Part shown: in pieces, positions 33,971 through 46,709 of the stretch
Layout of the letters: every line of letters begins with the position of its first letter
How positions within the stretch are numbered: position 1 is the first letter of the stretch
Assembly (NCBI GenBank): GCA_949987705.1
Contig: OX465281.1
Coordinates: 26,334,942-26,398,941 of the forward strand
Reading direction: 5' to 3'
Source: Thereva unica
Taxonomy: Eukaryota; Arthropoda; Insecta; Diptera; Therevidae
Length of the DNA stretch: 64,000 nt
The notes under the pieces: generated by a model
Database searches by the model: none
Told to the model about the DNA's origin: nothing
Seen by the model: the letters and a program-made list of their open reading frames with translations, nothing else
Translations under genes and position numbers: made by a program

Positions 33971-36900
33971 GATTAAAGGATCGTAAGGAAGAAGAAAAAA
34001 GGACTTAAAACTAAGGTTTTCATCGGCCCTAAAATTAGGTGTGCACCCAAGTAAAAATAAAACTCGCTCCCATCTAGCCTATAAAAGACATATGCACGCC
34101 CAATGTCAAATCGCCTGTTATGTATGGCACCCAAGCAAGGTAGAGTACGTTCACAATTTTTCTAAGCCAAAGGAAGCAAAATCGGGGCATCAACAATTGT
34201 ATAGAACGAAGAAAATGCACAATTAGCTTGGTACCCGTAAACGGTGCCATTAATATATTTAGTAGACCGGTTATCGCTCGTTTGCGTAGGTCAAGCAGCA
34301 TTGGACGTGGTTAGTACTTAATTGGGAGACCGCTTGGTAAAACGGCACTCGCGCCTATTTACCACCTTGATTGCTTTGGACTATGAATTGATTAATAAAG
34401 AATCATATAAGTTTATTGTACGGTTGGTCATCAAAACTTGCGATCCCTCTGTCCTTACTGCTAGACTACCGCTGCTGACTTCTTTAAGTAATTGATTTTC
34501 TTTTTATATTTAAGAATGAGGCCTTAATTATAAATTTAAAATGATCAAAATAAAATCAATTTACAATAAAAGAACGTGAATCAACACACTAAGTTTACAT
34601 TTCCTTCAAAATACAACCAATCAATACAAAACGATGTAAATCAAGTTGTGATGCCGCATCAAAAACACACGTACATCTTCCCTAGGACGAGGTACCAGCA
34701 AAATTTCACTCCACCCATCCCCAAAAATTGACAAAAAAAATCGTTACCACTGAAAATGACAAATTTGCCGAGAAGGGGCGCAAGCCTGACAAATGTACCC
34801 CAAATACTTAAAACCACCTCCGCCGTGTCTCCACCCCAGCATTTACCCAATACATGTAACACATCCCCCCAGCATGAGGGAAGTTTGTGTTCCCAGCATA
34901 GGTAGCAAATCGATCATCTCATAAATTTTAGTCGAAATCTGAAAAGAAAATTGAATTGCACAGATTCAACACAAAATATCGATTGCCACTGAGAAGAGCC
35001 TTTGACCATGTTCAGTTTGAATCAAATCAATCCACTTTCGAGAAGTGAGCGGAGCGCACCTACACCCTGTGTAAGACATCCGAGAAGACGAAATGGTCCC
35101 ATGTTCACCATCATGGAATCAAAAACATATTTTTTTACTGCTGCTGCTGTTCCACCAATCGATACCAATCAGAAAATGTTTTCTCAGACACACACGGAAG
35201 GAAACATGACGGGCTCTGATATTTCCGTAAAGATTCTCTCTCACTCGAGTGTCCTTGAAAGGATGCTCAATGGCGCACCGGTGAAGCTTCTTAGCTTGAG
35301 CGGCGACAGTTAAGTCGATCTCATCCCCTCCACTCTCCGTCGTGTCACGATTGGTTGGTTCAGAATGCAAACTCGAGTCAACAGTTTCTTATTACACTTA
35401 AACTTTTTATAGCTTAGTCCTGCACGCCCGGACGGGTCCGCTGTCGCCATGCAGCCGAGGGATCCTTTTGTCCTGGCGCTGTGAGTTTTGTAAAGTTTTC
35501 ACAATCTCCTGTTTTTTCAGTGTAAAACGTGGCGTTCATCCTCGTAAAACATCGTAGATGGCCGGAAAAATGAGATACAGTTCAGCAGATATCCCCCCCC
35601 CCCCTCTGCAGAGCAGTAGTTGTGCCTACATTATTGACCTGACCTGGCCCATTTCTTAACCTATCGAGAGACACTTAAACTTTTCCTCTCATTGGCTCCA
35701 CATCCTGCCTTGGTCCGGGGCAAGTCCTGTCGACATCCTTCGATATGTCAGTAGATATTGTTTCACGCCGTTACATAAGACCAGGAGCGCAAACAGGACC
35801 TTGGAAAGGTTCTTCTCTCAAAGACAAGCAGAGGATTCGGGGAAGAAGACTCAATGGCCGACATTCTGACATCGAATCTTCAGAAAGTGTCGGTAATTGG
35901 CTCACTTATCCTTAGTCCTTGGGGATGGCCCCACTCAAGCCTGAGCCATGAATCAAGAAAAACGTATACCCAAGGATTATTATTGCTCCCGGGGTCTAAG
36001 TGGATTAAATGAGCTGCAACGTAAATGGAATGATGAACAGGGATTTGCAATAATCGTATCTGGATCGACTTTCGGTGATTTATTACCCGACAAAAACGGA
36101 ATAAAAGCCAGATTAAAGTCCTGCCGAGATTAGACAGTTTTGCGTGTGATTTTGCCTTGGTGCACGGCATTCATTTTTTCTATACAGAGGAGGTCTTTGA
36201 CTTAGCACAGTAAATAGACGAAATATTTATCTCGTTCTCTCTCCGTTTTGATTAATGGATTTTGTAATAAGGACCAGAATCAGCAGGACAGAATCTCGCT
36301 CCTTACAAATTACCGAACAAAATGAGATTTACTTATTTATAAAGCGAAATTAAATAGCGAAAATGTATTTTTGGATATCCTCGCAGCTTTTTGTTCAATT
36401 TTTTTTTATTAAAAGGAAATTTAATAATCATGATGTTGAATGAAAATGCTTTTGCGCCTACTGGGGTGAGTAGAAGAAATATTAGAGTCACTGGATCTAT
36501 AGTAAATGAGATATGGCTGTATCAATATTATTTCTATCTTAACAACTGCTAATGAAATTTTTAATTATTGACAAAATCTCAAACGAAGTACGAAACTCCA
36601 CTTATTGCATCTCCGCACGCCTCTCTCAGCCACTACGGTTATGTCGAAAGCTTCAATATTTCGTTTCTCTTCGCAATTGCCTTGCAGTCCCCCAACTAAG
36701 TACTAATCACGTCCACTGCTGCTTGACTTCATTAATCCAACGAGAACTGGTCTATTGAGTATACTAAATGACATCCTTCACGGCCAACAAAATAATTGCC
36801 TGAAATATCAAGCAAAGCAACAATAGAACCAAGCGCTTTGTATGCAAAAAATTAAACCCTAAGGGTAAAAAGCTTTACGAATACGTAAGACATATGTTGG

Positions 36901-37130
36901 GATTACCTCAGTTCATTTGAGATGAGGTTTGCCTTATAGCACTGTAACGAATCACAATTCGTCATTAGTGGGATCCCACTCCGAAAACTCATGCATTACA
37001 CATTAAAGCCCCAGGCCCCAAAGAAGTTTTGTTTTTGTTTCTTTCAAGCGTAAAGCTTTCTGCCACGGGAGCTCCTTAAAAAACAATTTCCCGTTTGTCC
37101 ATTATTCCGAGAATAGTTTTTTACCTCAAC
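33971..37130. other. Unannotated stretch
   Basis: Frames of 103 (+, 35002-35313), 83 (-, 35119-35370) and 96 codons (-, 35880-36170) lack motifs. A C-run (CCCCCCCCCC) lies at 35590-35600. No gene or named repeat recognised. Confidence 0.4.
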
Positions 37131-37493
37131 AATCCTTCCCGAACCATGACGAGGTGAAGATCCGACAATCTTATCCAAATCGTTCCGAGGTGTAGATCCG
37201 ACAGTCCTTCCCGAACCACGACGAGGTGTGGACCCGACAATCTTCCCTAAACCGTGTCGAGGTGTAGATCCGACAATCCTTCCGGAACCATGACGAGGCG
37301 TAGACTCGACAGTCTTTCCCAAAACAGTGTCGAGTTGTAAATCCGACAGTATTTTCGGGAACCGTGTCCAGGTGCAAATCCGACATTCTTTACAGGACCA
37401 CGTGAAGGTTTAGACCCAATCAATCGTTTCCAAGTCGTGTCGAGGTGTAGATCAGACAATCTCTACCGAGTCATGACGTGGTGTAGACCCAAC
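37131..37493. repeat. Minisatellite, 36-37 bp unit, about ten copies
   Basis: Units run AATCCTTCCCGAACCATGAC then GAGGTGTAGATCCGAC and vary by 10-30 percent. The first five are exactly 36 bp, then two or three are 37 bp. In the 36-bp part the minus frame (37322-37044) is open and encodes a 12-residue period (VGSTPRHGSGRI-like); the 37-bp units shift the frame, so neighbouring frames (37171-37386, 37247-37459) continue it. I see no promoter, signal peptide or splice context, so this is annotated as a satellite, not a gene. Confidence 0.9.
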
Positions 37494-38325
37494 ACTCCTC
37501 CCCCGATCCTGGGCCAATATAAACCTACCTATCCCCAACCATCAAACTCTAGCCCTTTAAAGGTAACCCTAATAAGACACCCCACCGGCTTTGTCGGTTA
37601 ATAATAGGCCAGCAATATTCCGCTCAGGTCTTGTCTTCACCTAGCTCCCAACGAGGCTGTCTCCTGCTAACCTCGATGATTGTGGCTTAGCCATCTGCTT
37701 AAAAAATGAACTCATACAATATGCAAGAGTTCAAATGCAAGCCTGACTGCCTCCTGTCATGCATTCTCCAGACTACCTTTTACCGACCTCTACCGACAAG
37801 CTGCATTCAGAAATGTAACTTCTGAACAACACAACTATCTACCGCAACAAGGAATGTCAAGATTACGTTCATTTTTTACTCGGAATGCTCGGAGTGCACC
37901 CTGGCTAAATCATTTTGGCTGATAATTTTCACCTTTCGCCTTGAAAACAATGGAACAGATTGTCAACAAGGGATATAAGAGGCTCTTATTTTTCGTGCCA
38001 ACTATTCTGCAAGTAGTATAGCTATCTCACTATCATAGCAGAGACTTCGTTGGTTGGGTACTCGGGTGTGACCTTAATCTGGGACAAGAACCTGCGTGGT
38101 GAGCTTTGGTTATTAGCGCCAGCCACCTGTGTGAAACTAGTTGAACTTGGTTGGGGTGAGCAAGTGTGTCTTGGTCTATCTAGTCTGGCCTGCCTGGTTA
38201 GTTTTGTTAAATTCAATATGAAATATTATGTGTTAAATGAAAGCCCTCGGGCGGACAGCTATACAGGGAGGAAGTCAGCTTCAAAGCTCGACAGGTCAGT
38301 TGATACTGCAACCTATTGAACGAGA
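37494..38325. other. Mostly unannotated; short LINE-A relic at 37705-37795
   Basis: At 37705-37795 the + strand reads ELIQYARVQMQA and then MHSPDY, matching PELIQHPRVQAQG in LINE-A. The rest shows nothing recognisable. Confidence 0.5.
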
Positions 38326-38329
38326 TATG

Positions 38330-38775
38330 CATTCGCCATAAAACCGTGGCACATCGTCATCCAACTCGTTTGCGGAAAGTTATTGAAATAAACCATGGCA
38401 AATTTAGATGACAGCTCATTAAAGTTAGCTTTTTTAAATTAAAGGAAAAGGTTACCACCTCCGGACAAGGAGTATTAACTGAATTGAAGCAATAATTGAG
38501 CAAGAGAGGAGGGTGGTAATCGTCAACAGTGGACAGGACTATTGGACTGGGTTCAACAGTCATGTTGACTGAGTCAGTAATGAATATAAGATCCAACTTC
38601 CTACCTAATACATTCGTCACACCGCTCATTTGATTCAAGCCAAGTGCACTCGATGCCTGAAGGATGTCTTTAGTTTTTGACCTGGTCCACCTTACATTCT
38701 GGTAGTAGAGGGAAAGCGTCTCGAGTTTTTTTATGTGTGAGGAGCACCCGAAGTTGAAGTTGAAGCGTTTGCGTG
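38330..38775 (-). mobile_element. LINE endonuclease fragment, internally deleted
   Basis: The minus strand begins LETLSLYYQNVRWTRSKTKD (the NVRGLRTK start of an AP-type endonuclease). It jumps to LQASSALGLNQMSGVTN, LGRKLDLIFITDSVN and DDYHPPLLLNY, the end of the same domain (LDLIFV and HHPPL motifs). Roughly 120 codons in between are missing. Frame open from 38638 to 38357. Probably Jockey/CR1 type. Confidence 0.75.
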
Positions 38776-38991
38776 ATGAGATCTAATTACGAGTACGCGG
38801 AAAAAAACGCTTGGTAAGAGCCCCAGCAGGCCAGAAACCAGGGTCTAAGAGAATCTCGGCAGTAACAGGCGTTGCAGATAAAATAAAAGATGCAACTGGC
38901 TTGGCCTTGCTAACCCTTCTGCAATGAACTGTTCCGGGGTCTATAGATTTATTCCTCAAATCAATGTTACCGTAAGATGAATTTTGAGAAT

Positions 38992-39202
38992 AGTAAAATC
39001 TACTTCTTCTTTAACGGCTCTACAACCGGGATCCGGTCCTGGCCTCGCGCAACTGTTCTCTCCACCGGTCCCGATTCTGAGCCGATGTCATCCAGTTTGG
39101 CATCCCTAAACTCTGAGCGTCCTGGTCCACGCCATCCTTCCAGCGAAGGTTGGGCCTCCCTCGCTGTCGCACCACATAGGTCTTACCGCAGTAAAATCTA
39201 CT
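38992..39202 (-). mobile_element. LINE-E 3' end, 185 bp, with 13-bp target-site duplication
   Basis: AGTAAAATCTACT occurs at 38992-39004 and again at 39190-39202. Between them the minus strand encodes RQRGRPNLRWKDGVDQDAQ, LGMPNWMTSAQNRDRWREQL and a basic C-terminus, then GGTTGTAGAGCCGTTAAAGA as the 3' end. This is an extremely 5'-truncated insertion; its open frame and intact duplication show it is recent. Confidence 0.9.
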
Positions 39203-39429
39203 ACTTTTTTGAAAAAAGAAGTAGCAAATTCAAGAATTGGTCTTGTGACATCGTGAATGCAGGACGAATCGGAAATTGAATTGCGAAAGTTCGGCGGAAA
39301 CGATTAAGTTGATTAAGTTTCAGGGGATTAACCGTTTGATTCGTCGACAGGAACACGATCATTACCGATAGTCAGCAATTGTTAAAAAAAATCTTTGGCA
39401 GATGAATTGTTTTAGTAAGGCAACTCACG

Positions 39430-40560
39430 TGTTTGTCGTTTCTTCATAAAGCGTCACAGTGTCGACGATTTGAGGCAAGCGGTATCTTGGAATGACTGAT
39501 AGTGTTTGGCGGAAATCGCGCCATCAAAAGATCTTGAGTCACTGCGCAGATCTTTCATAGTTCGCTTGTGTGCCTCCAATGCGCGTTCGTGCGCTATTGT
39601 GCATTCATCCCAGATAATGATTTTATTTGCTACCGGAACTTTTGCCATTTCTGAGCGTTTCATAATGCTACATGTCGTTTTTTCAGTCGTTTGAAGGTTC
39701 AACAGCGATTTCAACATAGGCATCCTTCTAGCAGTGTGGCCGCTATTCTAAAAGAAGCAACGGCTATAAAGGATATCTTCTCAATTTCACCTGGCACACC
39801 GAGGAAAAAAGGCCACCTTTTTCCATAATCCATTGCCCTCATTAACGTATCGTACACTTCCTTCTGTTGGGTGTTCAACAGTCGTACATTTGCTCGAACC
39901 GATTGGTTCAATACATCTCGATCGTTCACGGTCCAATTTTCGATTGAAAGCGTCGCTCATTCGATGGAAAGCATGTCAAAATAATGATAGCAAATAATGT
40001 GCGATCTGACATGGAGATGTAGAAACAATTTCTTCAGCGATTCAGAGTATCGTTTTCAATCTAATTGAGCTGTTACAGCACGAAATGTTGAGAGCATTTC
40101 ACCATTGACAGTTTGAAGAGATTCAAATGATGTCAGCCCACGAACATTCACCAGCAATAACCGCAAGTATAAGCATTCGCCATTCTTCGGTTGAACTCTG
40201 CAAATGCGACCAAGAGTAGAACTCACATCCGGATGACAGGAACCGCATCGCCTTGCATCTGACTTTTTTAGCTCTTCGATGAAGGGTTCCAATTGTAATA
40301 ACGGGGCATCTCTGGTCAAAGGTGTCGTTGGAGGAGTTTCAGCACGTTGTGCAACCATTCGATGGGTTGAAATAAACTCGTTGATCATTCTCAAGATGTA
40401 CCGCCAAATGAACAACAGTGGGATGACGCTCATGAATGGGAATCACCAATCACCAGCAATACGCCAAATCGCCTCATTGCAACTCACATATCGTGATATC
40501 ATCACAGAAGACGATTTCTTTTGTGAAATATATCCGATGTTTTAATAGTTATTCTGTTAT
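39430..40560 (-). mobile_element. Helitron Rep/Hel remnant 2
   Basis: Reading down the minus strand from about 40540: RYVSCNEAIWRI, FPIHERHPTVVHLAVHL, GRICRVQPKNGECLYLRLLL, VNVRGLTSFESLQTVNGE (the YLRLLL..V.GP.SF..L.T.NG block), then NVRLLNTQQKEVYDTLMRA (helicase start), FFLGVPGEIEKIS (a damaged Walker A), SLLNLQTTEKTTCSI, IIIWDECTIAHERALEAHKR (Walker B DEC) and MKDLRSDSRSF. About six frameshifts separate these blocks. It is an old Helitron helicase gene that cannot be expressed. Helitron termini were not identified. Confidence 0.9.
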
Positions 40561-43070
40561 TCGGTTCCTAGGCAAAACCGAAATATCAAAAATCACAAAA
40601 ATCGGTCCAGCCGTTCTTAAGCTATAAATGGTGTAACTATCCCGACTTTGTTAGATTAAAAGTATTCATTTTATTGCTGTAATTACATTGGAGTGCCATA
40701 ATCAGCGTAAAGTTATTCTAAGGCTGCGATCGATTTATCCATAAATAAAAAAAATTAGAATTATCGAAGAAAATGTAGTAGAATGATAACTTGATGTAGT
40801 AGTGTAGTAGATTATGATTTTTTTCTAAAAAGGTAGTAAAACTACTACATATGTAGCAGAAAGGTAACGCTGCCTCAAATATTCACAGAGAGACTCCGTC
40901 TTAGTTTCCGGAGAGAATCTCCAGAGTACATAGGTAGTCGAAACGGTGCTAGACTTGATTAATGGTCACTGCGTCCCACACTAGACACCACTGCTAGACG
41001 TAGGGCCGGCGCTTGGTTTTTTTTTGCGCCCGGTTCAGTATGCCATAGTTTTCAAATTTTAATTTCTGAAATTGTGTCCCGGTCCAATTGCGCCCGGTGC
41101 AAATGCACCCCATTAGGATCTGTAAAACGCTGCCTCTGGCTAGAAGATCAAACGGGCAGAAAACCCGTCTTTTTCCTTTTCGTTGTTTATTAATTGCGCC
41201 CTGAAGGCAAAGTAAAACAAATCCGTAGTTGTTACAAAGCTTTAATGGCACTAAATATAGGTTTTACAAAGGGAAAATACTGTTAAAAAATTGTCTAAAA
41301 AAACTCATTTCATAATTCACCCCGTAACAAATTGCCGCAATCATTTTTCTCTAGGTTTAAACGAAGCCAATTTATGTCTTATGTCTCCATTACAGAATTT
41401 TGTCTGGTCTTTTTGAATTTTTCAAGTAAATTTAAATTGTGAACAAAAGGAGAATCGCTTTTCTAAATTATTGACGAGGTAGAAATTGGCTCCGAACCCG
41501 CACCTTGAAATTGTTCTAGACAACCTAAAAAGAAAAAGGAAAAGAAAATTGAAAGAAAGAAAGAAAGAAAAGACCGTGACCAGGTGTTCAGATTCCTGGT
41601 GGGTGGCACCGGATAAAGTAATTGCACCTCTCCTGGATTCCCATCACGTTCCACAAGGATCCGAAAAAGATATAAGAACATGACAAGGTTTTATCCAACT
41701 CCATGCTGTCTCCTGCTCCTCCATAACCCCTGTCGCCTCCATCCCCCCCAGCCACTGTGGCACATTATTACGTCTAGCAGACGTGCCTTCAGAGTTCAGT
41801 TCAGTTATTCTCCAACATTTTCATTTTTCGGGGGGGTTGGCGGGAGCGAATATTTTAGCCCTTTTCTCCCTACAATCCACTCGATATGGCAGGGCCCCTC
41901 CAGCTCTGGGTCCTGGCAATGTTGTCTCTTTATTTTAACCAACTTTCACGTTAGCATAAATAATTACCCAATTTCTTCCGCTTCGGTTTGGTTGTAATTT
42001 TCTTAAAATAACCTCCCGCCCCTAATCTAGGGCTAACAAGTCCCCGTGGAATAATTTTCGGGGTGCACACGTACTACACACACACATATAGAGAGAGAGC
42101 GGCATGTTCTTGTGTTAAACATGTTGTCAAAACGGGGTTTAATATCTTCGTTTAGTCTGTTTTAAGATAAATAATTTCTCAGTAATTAGAAGAGATGAAA
42201 GTTTCCCCCAAACGCGAAACGTTGCCTTCCACTCTGGAAGCTCCAATCAGACCCATCCACAGGCGGGGGCGGAGGGAGACAATTGCCAAGATCCTTATCC
42301 AGACAGTCTTTATGCAAAATCAATAAAACTCGATTAAAATTATCGAAGAAACTTAATCGGTTTTCAGTAATCACAAAATTGGCATTCTCGAATTTTATTT
42401 AGAGCAATTTCACTCTAAACGCGCTGAGGTGTTGCATTTACAATGGCAGAGTTGTCGAGGAAATCCTGCACCCACCCCCAATTACACAGAAACGAAATGG
42501 AAACTAACACAACCAAAAAGGTGAGGCACAGTACATTAAGGACGGAATTAAACGCAACAGTGCGGAAATTAAAATTTCTCTAACTTGGTTAATTTCCTTT
42601 TCGGGGTAGCTCTTTACTGAGGCTGGAGATGATGGTACACCATTCAAATCAAGGCCGTACCTGCGGATTCGCCATTCTTTACCGAGGTAATGACTGCAAA
42701 GATACTTTTGTAGTTGGAGGTACAAATGCTCCCAGAGCTGTCGGTAATGTTCTACATTAAGAGATAATAGAAAAGTTTGCCTGATGAATAAATGAAATAA
42801 GACAACGCGCTTTGTGTGGCGGTGAATGCTTATTCTTCAGGGATTTAAACAGGTTTAGTTGGGAATTGAGCTTTTCATAGGGGATGAGGTAGCGAAAAAA
42901 GATATTAACTATTCTACAGATTAACTATAGTTGTCGGTCTATTGCTTGCCAAATGCATATCCATATAAAACAGGTTTAGTTTTAGATCTATTGTACTCTT
43001 GATAACCCATATACCTTAGAATTGTAGGGCTTGAATAACCTTACCCTCTTAGAGATTTGTCGCTCAAATT
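40561..43070. other. Unannotated stretch with a transposon-end-like motif
   Basis: At 40595-40640 the motif AAAATCGGTCCAGCCGTTCT with TAAGCTATAAATGGTGTAAC resembles a 3'-end motif common to several insect transposons (also at 47770 and 48255 here). Elsewhere are a GA-rich patch (42082-42100) and a GAAAGAAAG run at 41550. No gene recognised. Confidence 0.45.
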
Positions 43071-43074
43071 TTCT

Positions 43075-43290
43075 GCTTATCCACGCCTTTAATCTACCCA
43101 AGTTCGATGGACATACCCTCACTCTTTCCTCCAGGTTAAATCTCTGAATCTAACCCTGGATCCAAACCTCAACTTAAAGTCGTATGTCGAGGTAAGAGTA
43201 AAAAAAGCCTGCCCATAAAAAGGCCTTTGACAAGAAATGGGGTCTCAAACCCAAGATGGATCATGTGGATGTACACAGCGGTGGTATTTT
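43075..43290 (+). mobile_element. LINE-B fragment (RT thumb)
   Basis: The + frames read NLTLDPNLNLKSYVEVRVKK and then KKWGLKPKMDHVD-like residues after one shift, matching L.LDSKLNW..HI..RV.KA and TWGL.PK..HW of LOA-group elements. About 200 bp, frame-broken. Confidence 0.6.
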
Positions 43291-43309
43291 TATAAATGAA
43301 AATGTCCAG

Positions 43310-43440
43310 GGTTAGTAGTGACCCTTTGTACTACAAGTGCGTCAAGTACTCGTAATGTCGCAATGTCTAGTAGTAAGCTTGGTTGAGGAGGAGGTGATGT
43401 ACCTTGCGTTGGAACTTCTGTATGTTGTAGGAGCTCCTAC
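43310..43440 (-). mobile_element. LINE-A 3' tail fragment, minus strand
   Basis: On the minus strand: ACCAAGCTTACTACTAGACA, TTGCGACATTACGAG and TTGTAGTACAAAGGGTCAC. The 5' half of the hairpin is preserved and the outer 3' stem lost. Confidence 0.7.
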
Positions 43441-43589
43441 CAACCCCAGGGATTTGACAAAAATCAACACAACAATTTTTGTAACGGGGTTCTATTTCTT
43501 GTTGAGGGGTGCCTTTGCCGGCACTGTGACCTATTTGTTTGGTCTATTGTGCCATCCCTGTCTTTAAAAACCATCAAGGTTAAAGCTTC

Positions 43590-43965
43590 TAATATACCTA
43601 ATGTGGCCTAAAACTGATTTAGGATTTCTGTCCCAAATCTACCCCAGGGGTAGAGAAGTCACGATGGAGGAGGCTCAATCTCTTCCTCGCTGTAGCCTCA
43701 CAGTCGCACAGCAAGTGCTCCGCAGTTTCGGGAGAACGGGGTTTCGCAAAATTGTTATCCTCAATAGCAACCAGTTGAACGAAACACCCAGACTTCGCAG
43801 TAAGCGAGAGACAGCCTCATCCATTGGTACTCTTGCATTGGTGGGCCAGAGGTTGTATGACCCAGAATATGTAAAAGGGGAGTCCCAAGGAAGTGCAACA
43901 GACTCCGTCGCGCAACCAATCCATCGCAGGTAGGTACAGGAGGTGGGACGAGTCTACTAAGGGCC
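43590..43965 (-). mobile_element. LINE-B C-terminal fragment with CCHC-like motif
   Basis: The minus strand contains SPETAEHLLCDCEATARKRL (the ET.EHLLC.C.AL...R motif at the end of LOA/R1-group ORF2), preceded by CFVQLVAIEDNNF. Frames are broken elsewhere. The + strand 110-codon frame at 43601-43933 is its shadow. Confidence 0.65.
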
Positions 43966-45190
43966 GATGGACGGATGTGAAAATGTGAGTTAAAGGGAAT
44001 ATGAGGAAGTGAGTTACTACCTCACGCTGTACCGCAGTGGGCACGGAGGGTTAAGGCAATACTTTCACCGATTCAAGTAGGAAATAGAAACAGTAGAATG
44101 CCTGGAGGATAAAAAGAAGATTTAGCCGGCGAGATGTCTTATTAGGAGTACTTGGTCTACTGAGCAGGACCTCCAATATCATAAACGTAGGTAGGGGGCA
44201 AAGGGGGACAGCAGTAGGAGCATCAGGGGCCATGCGAAGATACCCCACGAGCACCGAGTATGTGCTCTGCAACCTGCCTTCACATGAAACATCGTGCCTT
44301 ACCATCCATGGCCTGAACCTCAAAACCATATGGTCATATTTCTCGTTAACTGAAGCCAGTGAAGAATAATTGTTTTCGTATCGTGACGACAATGGGATCA
44401 AATATACTGCACCTCTGATATAGACAAGCAAATAGAACATTTTCGCTTGCTACGCTACCATCTGCACGAATCTTTAGTCCCAGCCAAAACAAAACGCACT
44501 CTTTCGTCTACTTCACCTTGGTTCTCCACTAAAATCAGCCGTCTTGTCTCCGAGAGAGAGTTCTTATTCAAAAAATATAAAATTAATAAAACCAATTAAT
44601 ATTTGAGAATCACAAAGTGTCAAATCCGCATCCGGGAATCGATGCCATTTTCTTTATTAAAAAGCTTTTCTTATAATGCTTCTTTGCTACGCCTTTGTAG
44701 GAGCATAAAAAGGGATGGGATCGGGAGCACTTTAAGCTTTTTTAAGAGTACTTAAACATGTCTATTGCAGCACTCCATTTCCCGCTAGATATGGAATCCT
44801 TCGCTTCGCGCTCAGTTCATTTCCGTGAATTCTTGCCGTGAATTGAGGGTGTGAGTCTGAAGCCGGCTTTAGCCTCCTTTTTTCTTTTTTTGACAATCGT
44901 CGACTTAAGTTCAACTCAATTCACACTGACATTGTACTTAGTGACGATTGGGGCCACCAGAATCGCGCCGAATTCAACTGTCTTATTTCTAATTAAACGT
45001 GTAACATCGCCCAATCAATGCATGTGACCATCCCTTAACATTTCAAGAGTGACAAATCCAATGTTCTGCGTTATCTTGAAAACAACTCTCTTCTTTTGGA
45101 CTTCTAGGACCAATGGTTAAATCGATCGTAGATTATGTAGCAGTCGAGCTAGCGTAGATTATGTAGCAGCAGGCTCGAATCATTCTAAGA
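43966..45190. other. Unannotated stretch
   Basis: A 129-codon minus frame (44440-44051) has no recognisable motif. Nothing else seen. Confidence 0.4.
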
Positions 45191-45430
45191 TAACCCAACT
45201 GTGGAATAATCTTTCACAGTAAGTATTTCCGAACTACTACAATATCCAAGAATCAAAAAGCAGGGGTTCGTCAGCATGTCCCTTAACACCCTCCTGACTT
45301 CTTGTAACCTGAAACCTCTTTTATCCTTCAAACTAAGCTAACCACTAGACATTGCACTATGACATGACCGACGGCATGTTGTTCCGGCAATACAAAGGGT
45401 GATTCCTAAACTTAGGACTGTCACATAACA
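45190..45430 (+). mobile_element. LINE-A 3' fragment
   Basis: TQLWNNLSQ, a stop and then VFPNYYNIQESK (RT C-terminus), followed by ATCCTTCAAACTAAGCTAAC, CACTAGACATTGCACTATGA and CAAAGGGTGATTCCTAAACT. Hairpin stems partly decayed. Confidence 0.75.
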
Positions 45431-46705
45431 AAATATGTTCTTTTGCCTCGAAATTTTTTCTTATTTTGTTTAAAACTTTTGGTACCTCTGAAAATCACCA
45501 AAAAAGAATTCTTAATCAAAAATATCTAGCCCTATTATAAAATGGGGGAAGGGGGGTTCCGTTAGCCTCATATGGACTGCCCTATAAGAAACACAAATTG
45601 AATTCAACGACAACGACGAGGAAATATGATTGTTATCTGATTTAGCAACTTATGGAAAAATGTGAATTGGAAACACTATACTATACTATACTTCTGGATA
45701 AAGATCGGTTCTGTTATCACTTTGCTGTTTAATGAATCACTAACGACTGGTATTGATTTTCACTAGATTATAAAACATCTCAACTGTCACTGCAAATATC
45801 AGTTTTTGAAAGTGTGTTATTTCGAAAGCGTTTTATTTTGACGTTTTAATTTTTAAACACACTCGACGTCACTTAAGTCATAATAAAGCACTTTAAGTGT
45901 TTTGAAATAAAACACTTTTAAAACCTCAGATGCTATAGTGGTTATGAAGCAACAAATTTTCTGGTTTAGAATTTACTAATAGCAATTCCTGTCGAATTTT
46001 GCTAAATCTTTCTGCTCTTAATCATATCCAGATGATGGGATTGTTCCGGCACATCCCTTGATGAAACACTATTTTTGTTAGTCGAAATAAATTCTTGCTT
46101 CTCTCAGCTTTTCGAGTTTCAAAGAATACAAATGAAAAATAATTGCTCATTTCCAAAAAATAACGCTACAAGTCCTAATTTTACTCTTGAACAATGCACA
46201 ATACTAGAGAGGAGCCCCAGAAAACGGAAGAATTAGAGTGGAAATAAAGAATTGCATTCTCCCATGTAGCGGAGAGTGAACTTTCCAACATGCACTTCCA
46301 TAACAATCATCCACTCAAAAGGTTTCTAGTCGAGCAGAGTTAACAAACTTTAGAATAATATACCAACGAAACCAAGTGGGGTTCGGAGCTCTATGTATGG
46401 AGACAATGGAGAAATGATAGAGATAATGTTTTTTGTCAAGAAGTATTCCTTGAGGAGTTCTAACCCGAACCAGAAATAGAAAAGGACCTCAACGACACTC
46501 TTTTAAAACATTCCCACGATGGTATTACCCCAAAAAACACCCACACAGAATCCTCCATACGTGACTCAATAAAAACTTATTACAAGAAGAAAAAAGTCAA
46601 TTGGAGCTACAATACCGAAGATTTCTGATTTATTATTCGCCAAACAAGGCACACTTAAACTAGGTATACATATATGTACTTAGATTAAACATAGTGTATC
46701 TTTTA
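45431..46705. other. Unannotated AT-rich stretch
   Basis: A weak foldback around 45815-45920 (AAGCGTTTTATTTT against AAATAAAACACTTT) is the only structure noticed. Confidence 0.4.
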
Positions 46706-46709
46706 TAAT

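Noticed and set aside
44051..44440. 129-codon minus-strand frame
   Set aside because: No motif or homology recognised and no splice or promoter context; may be chance.
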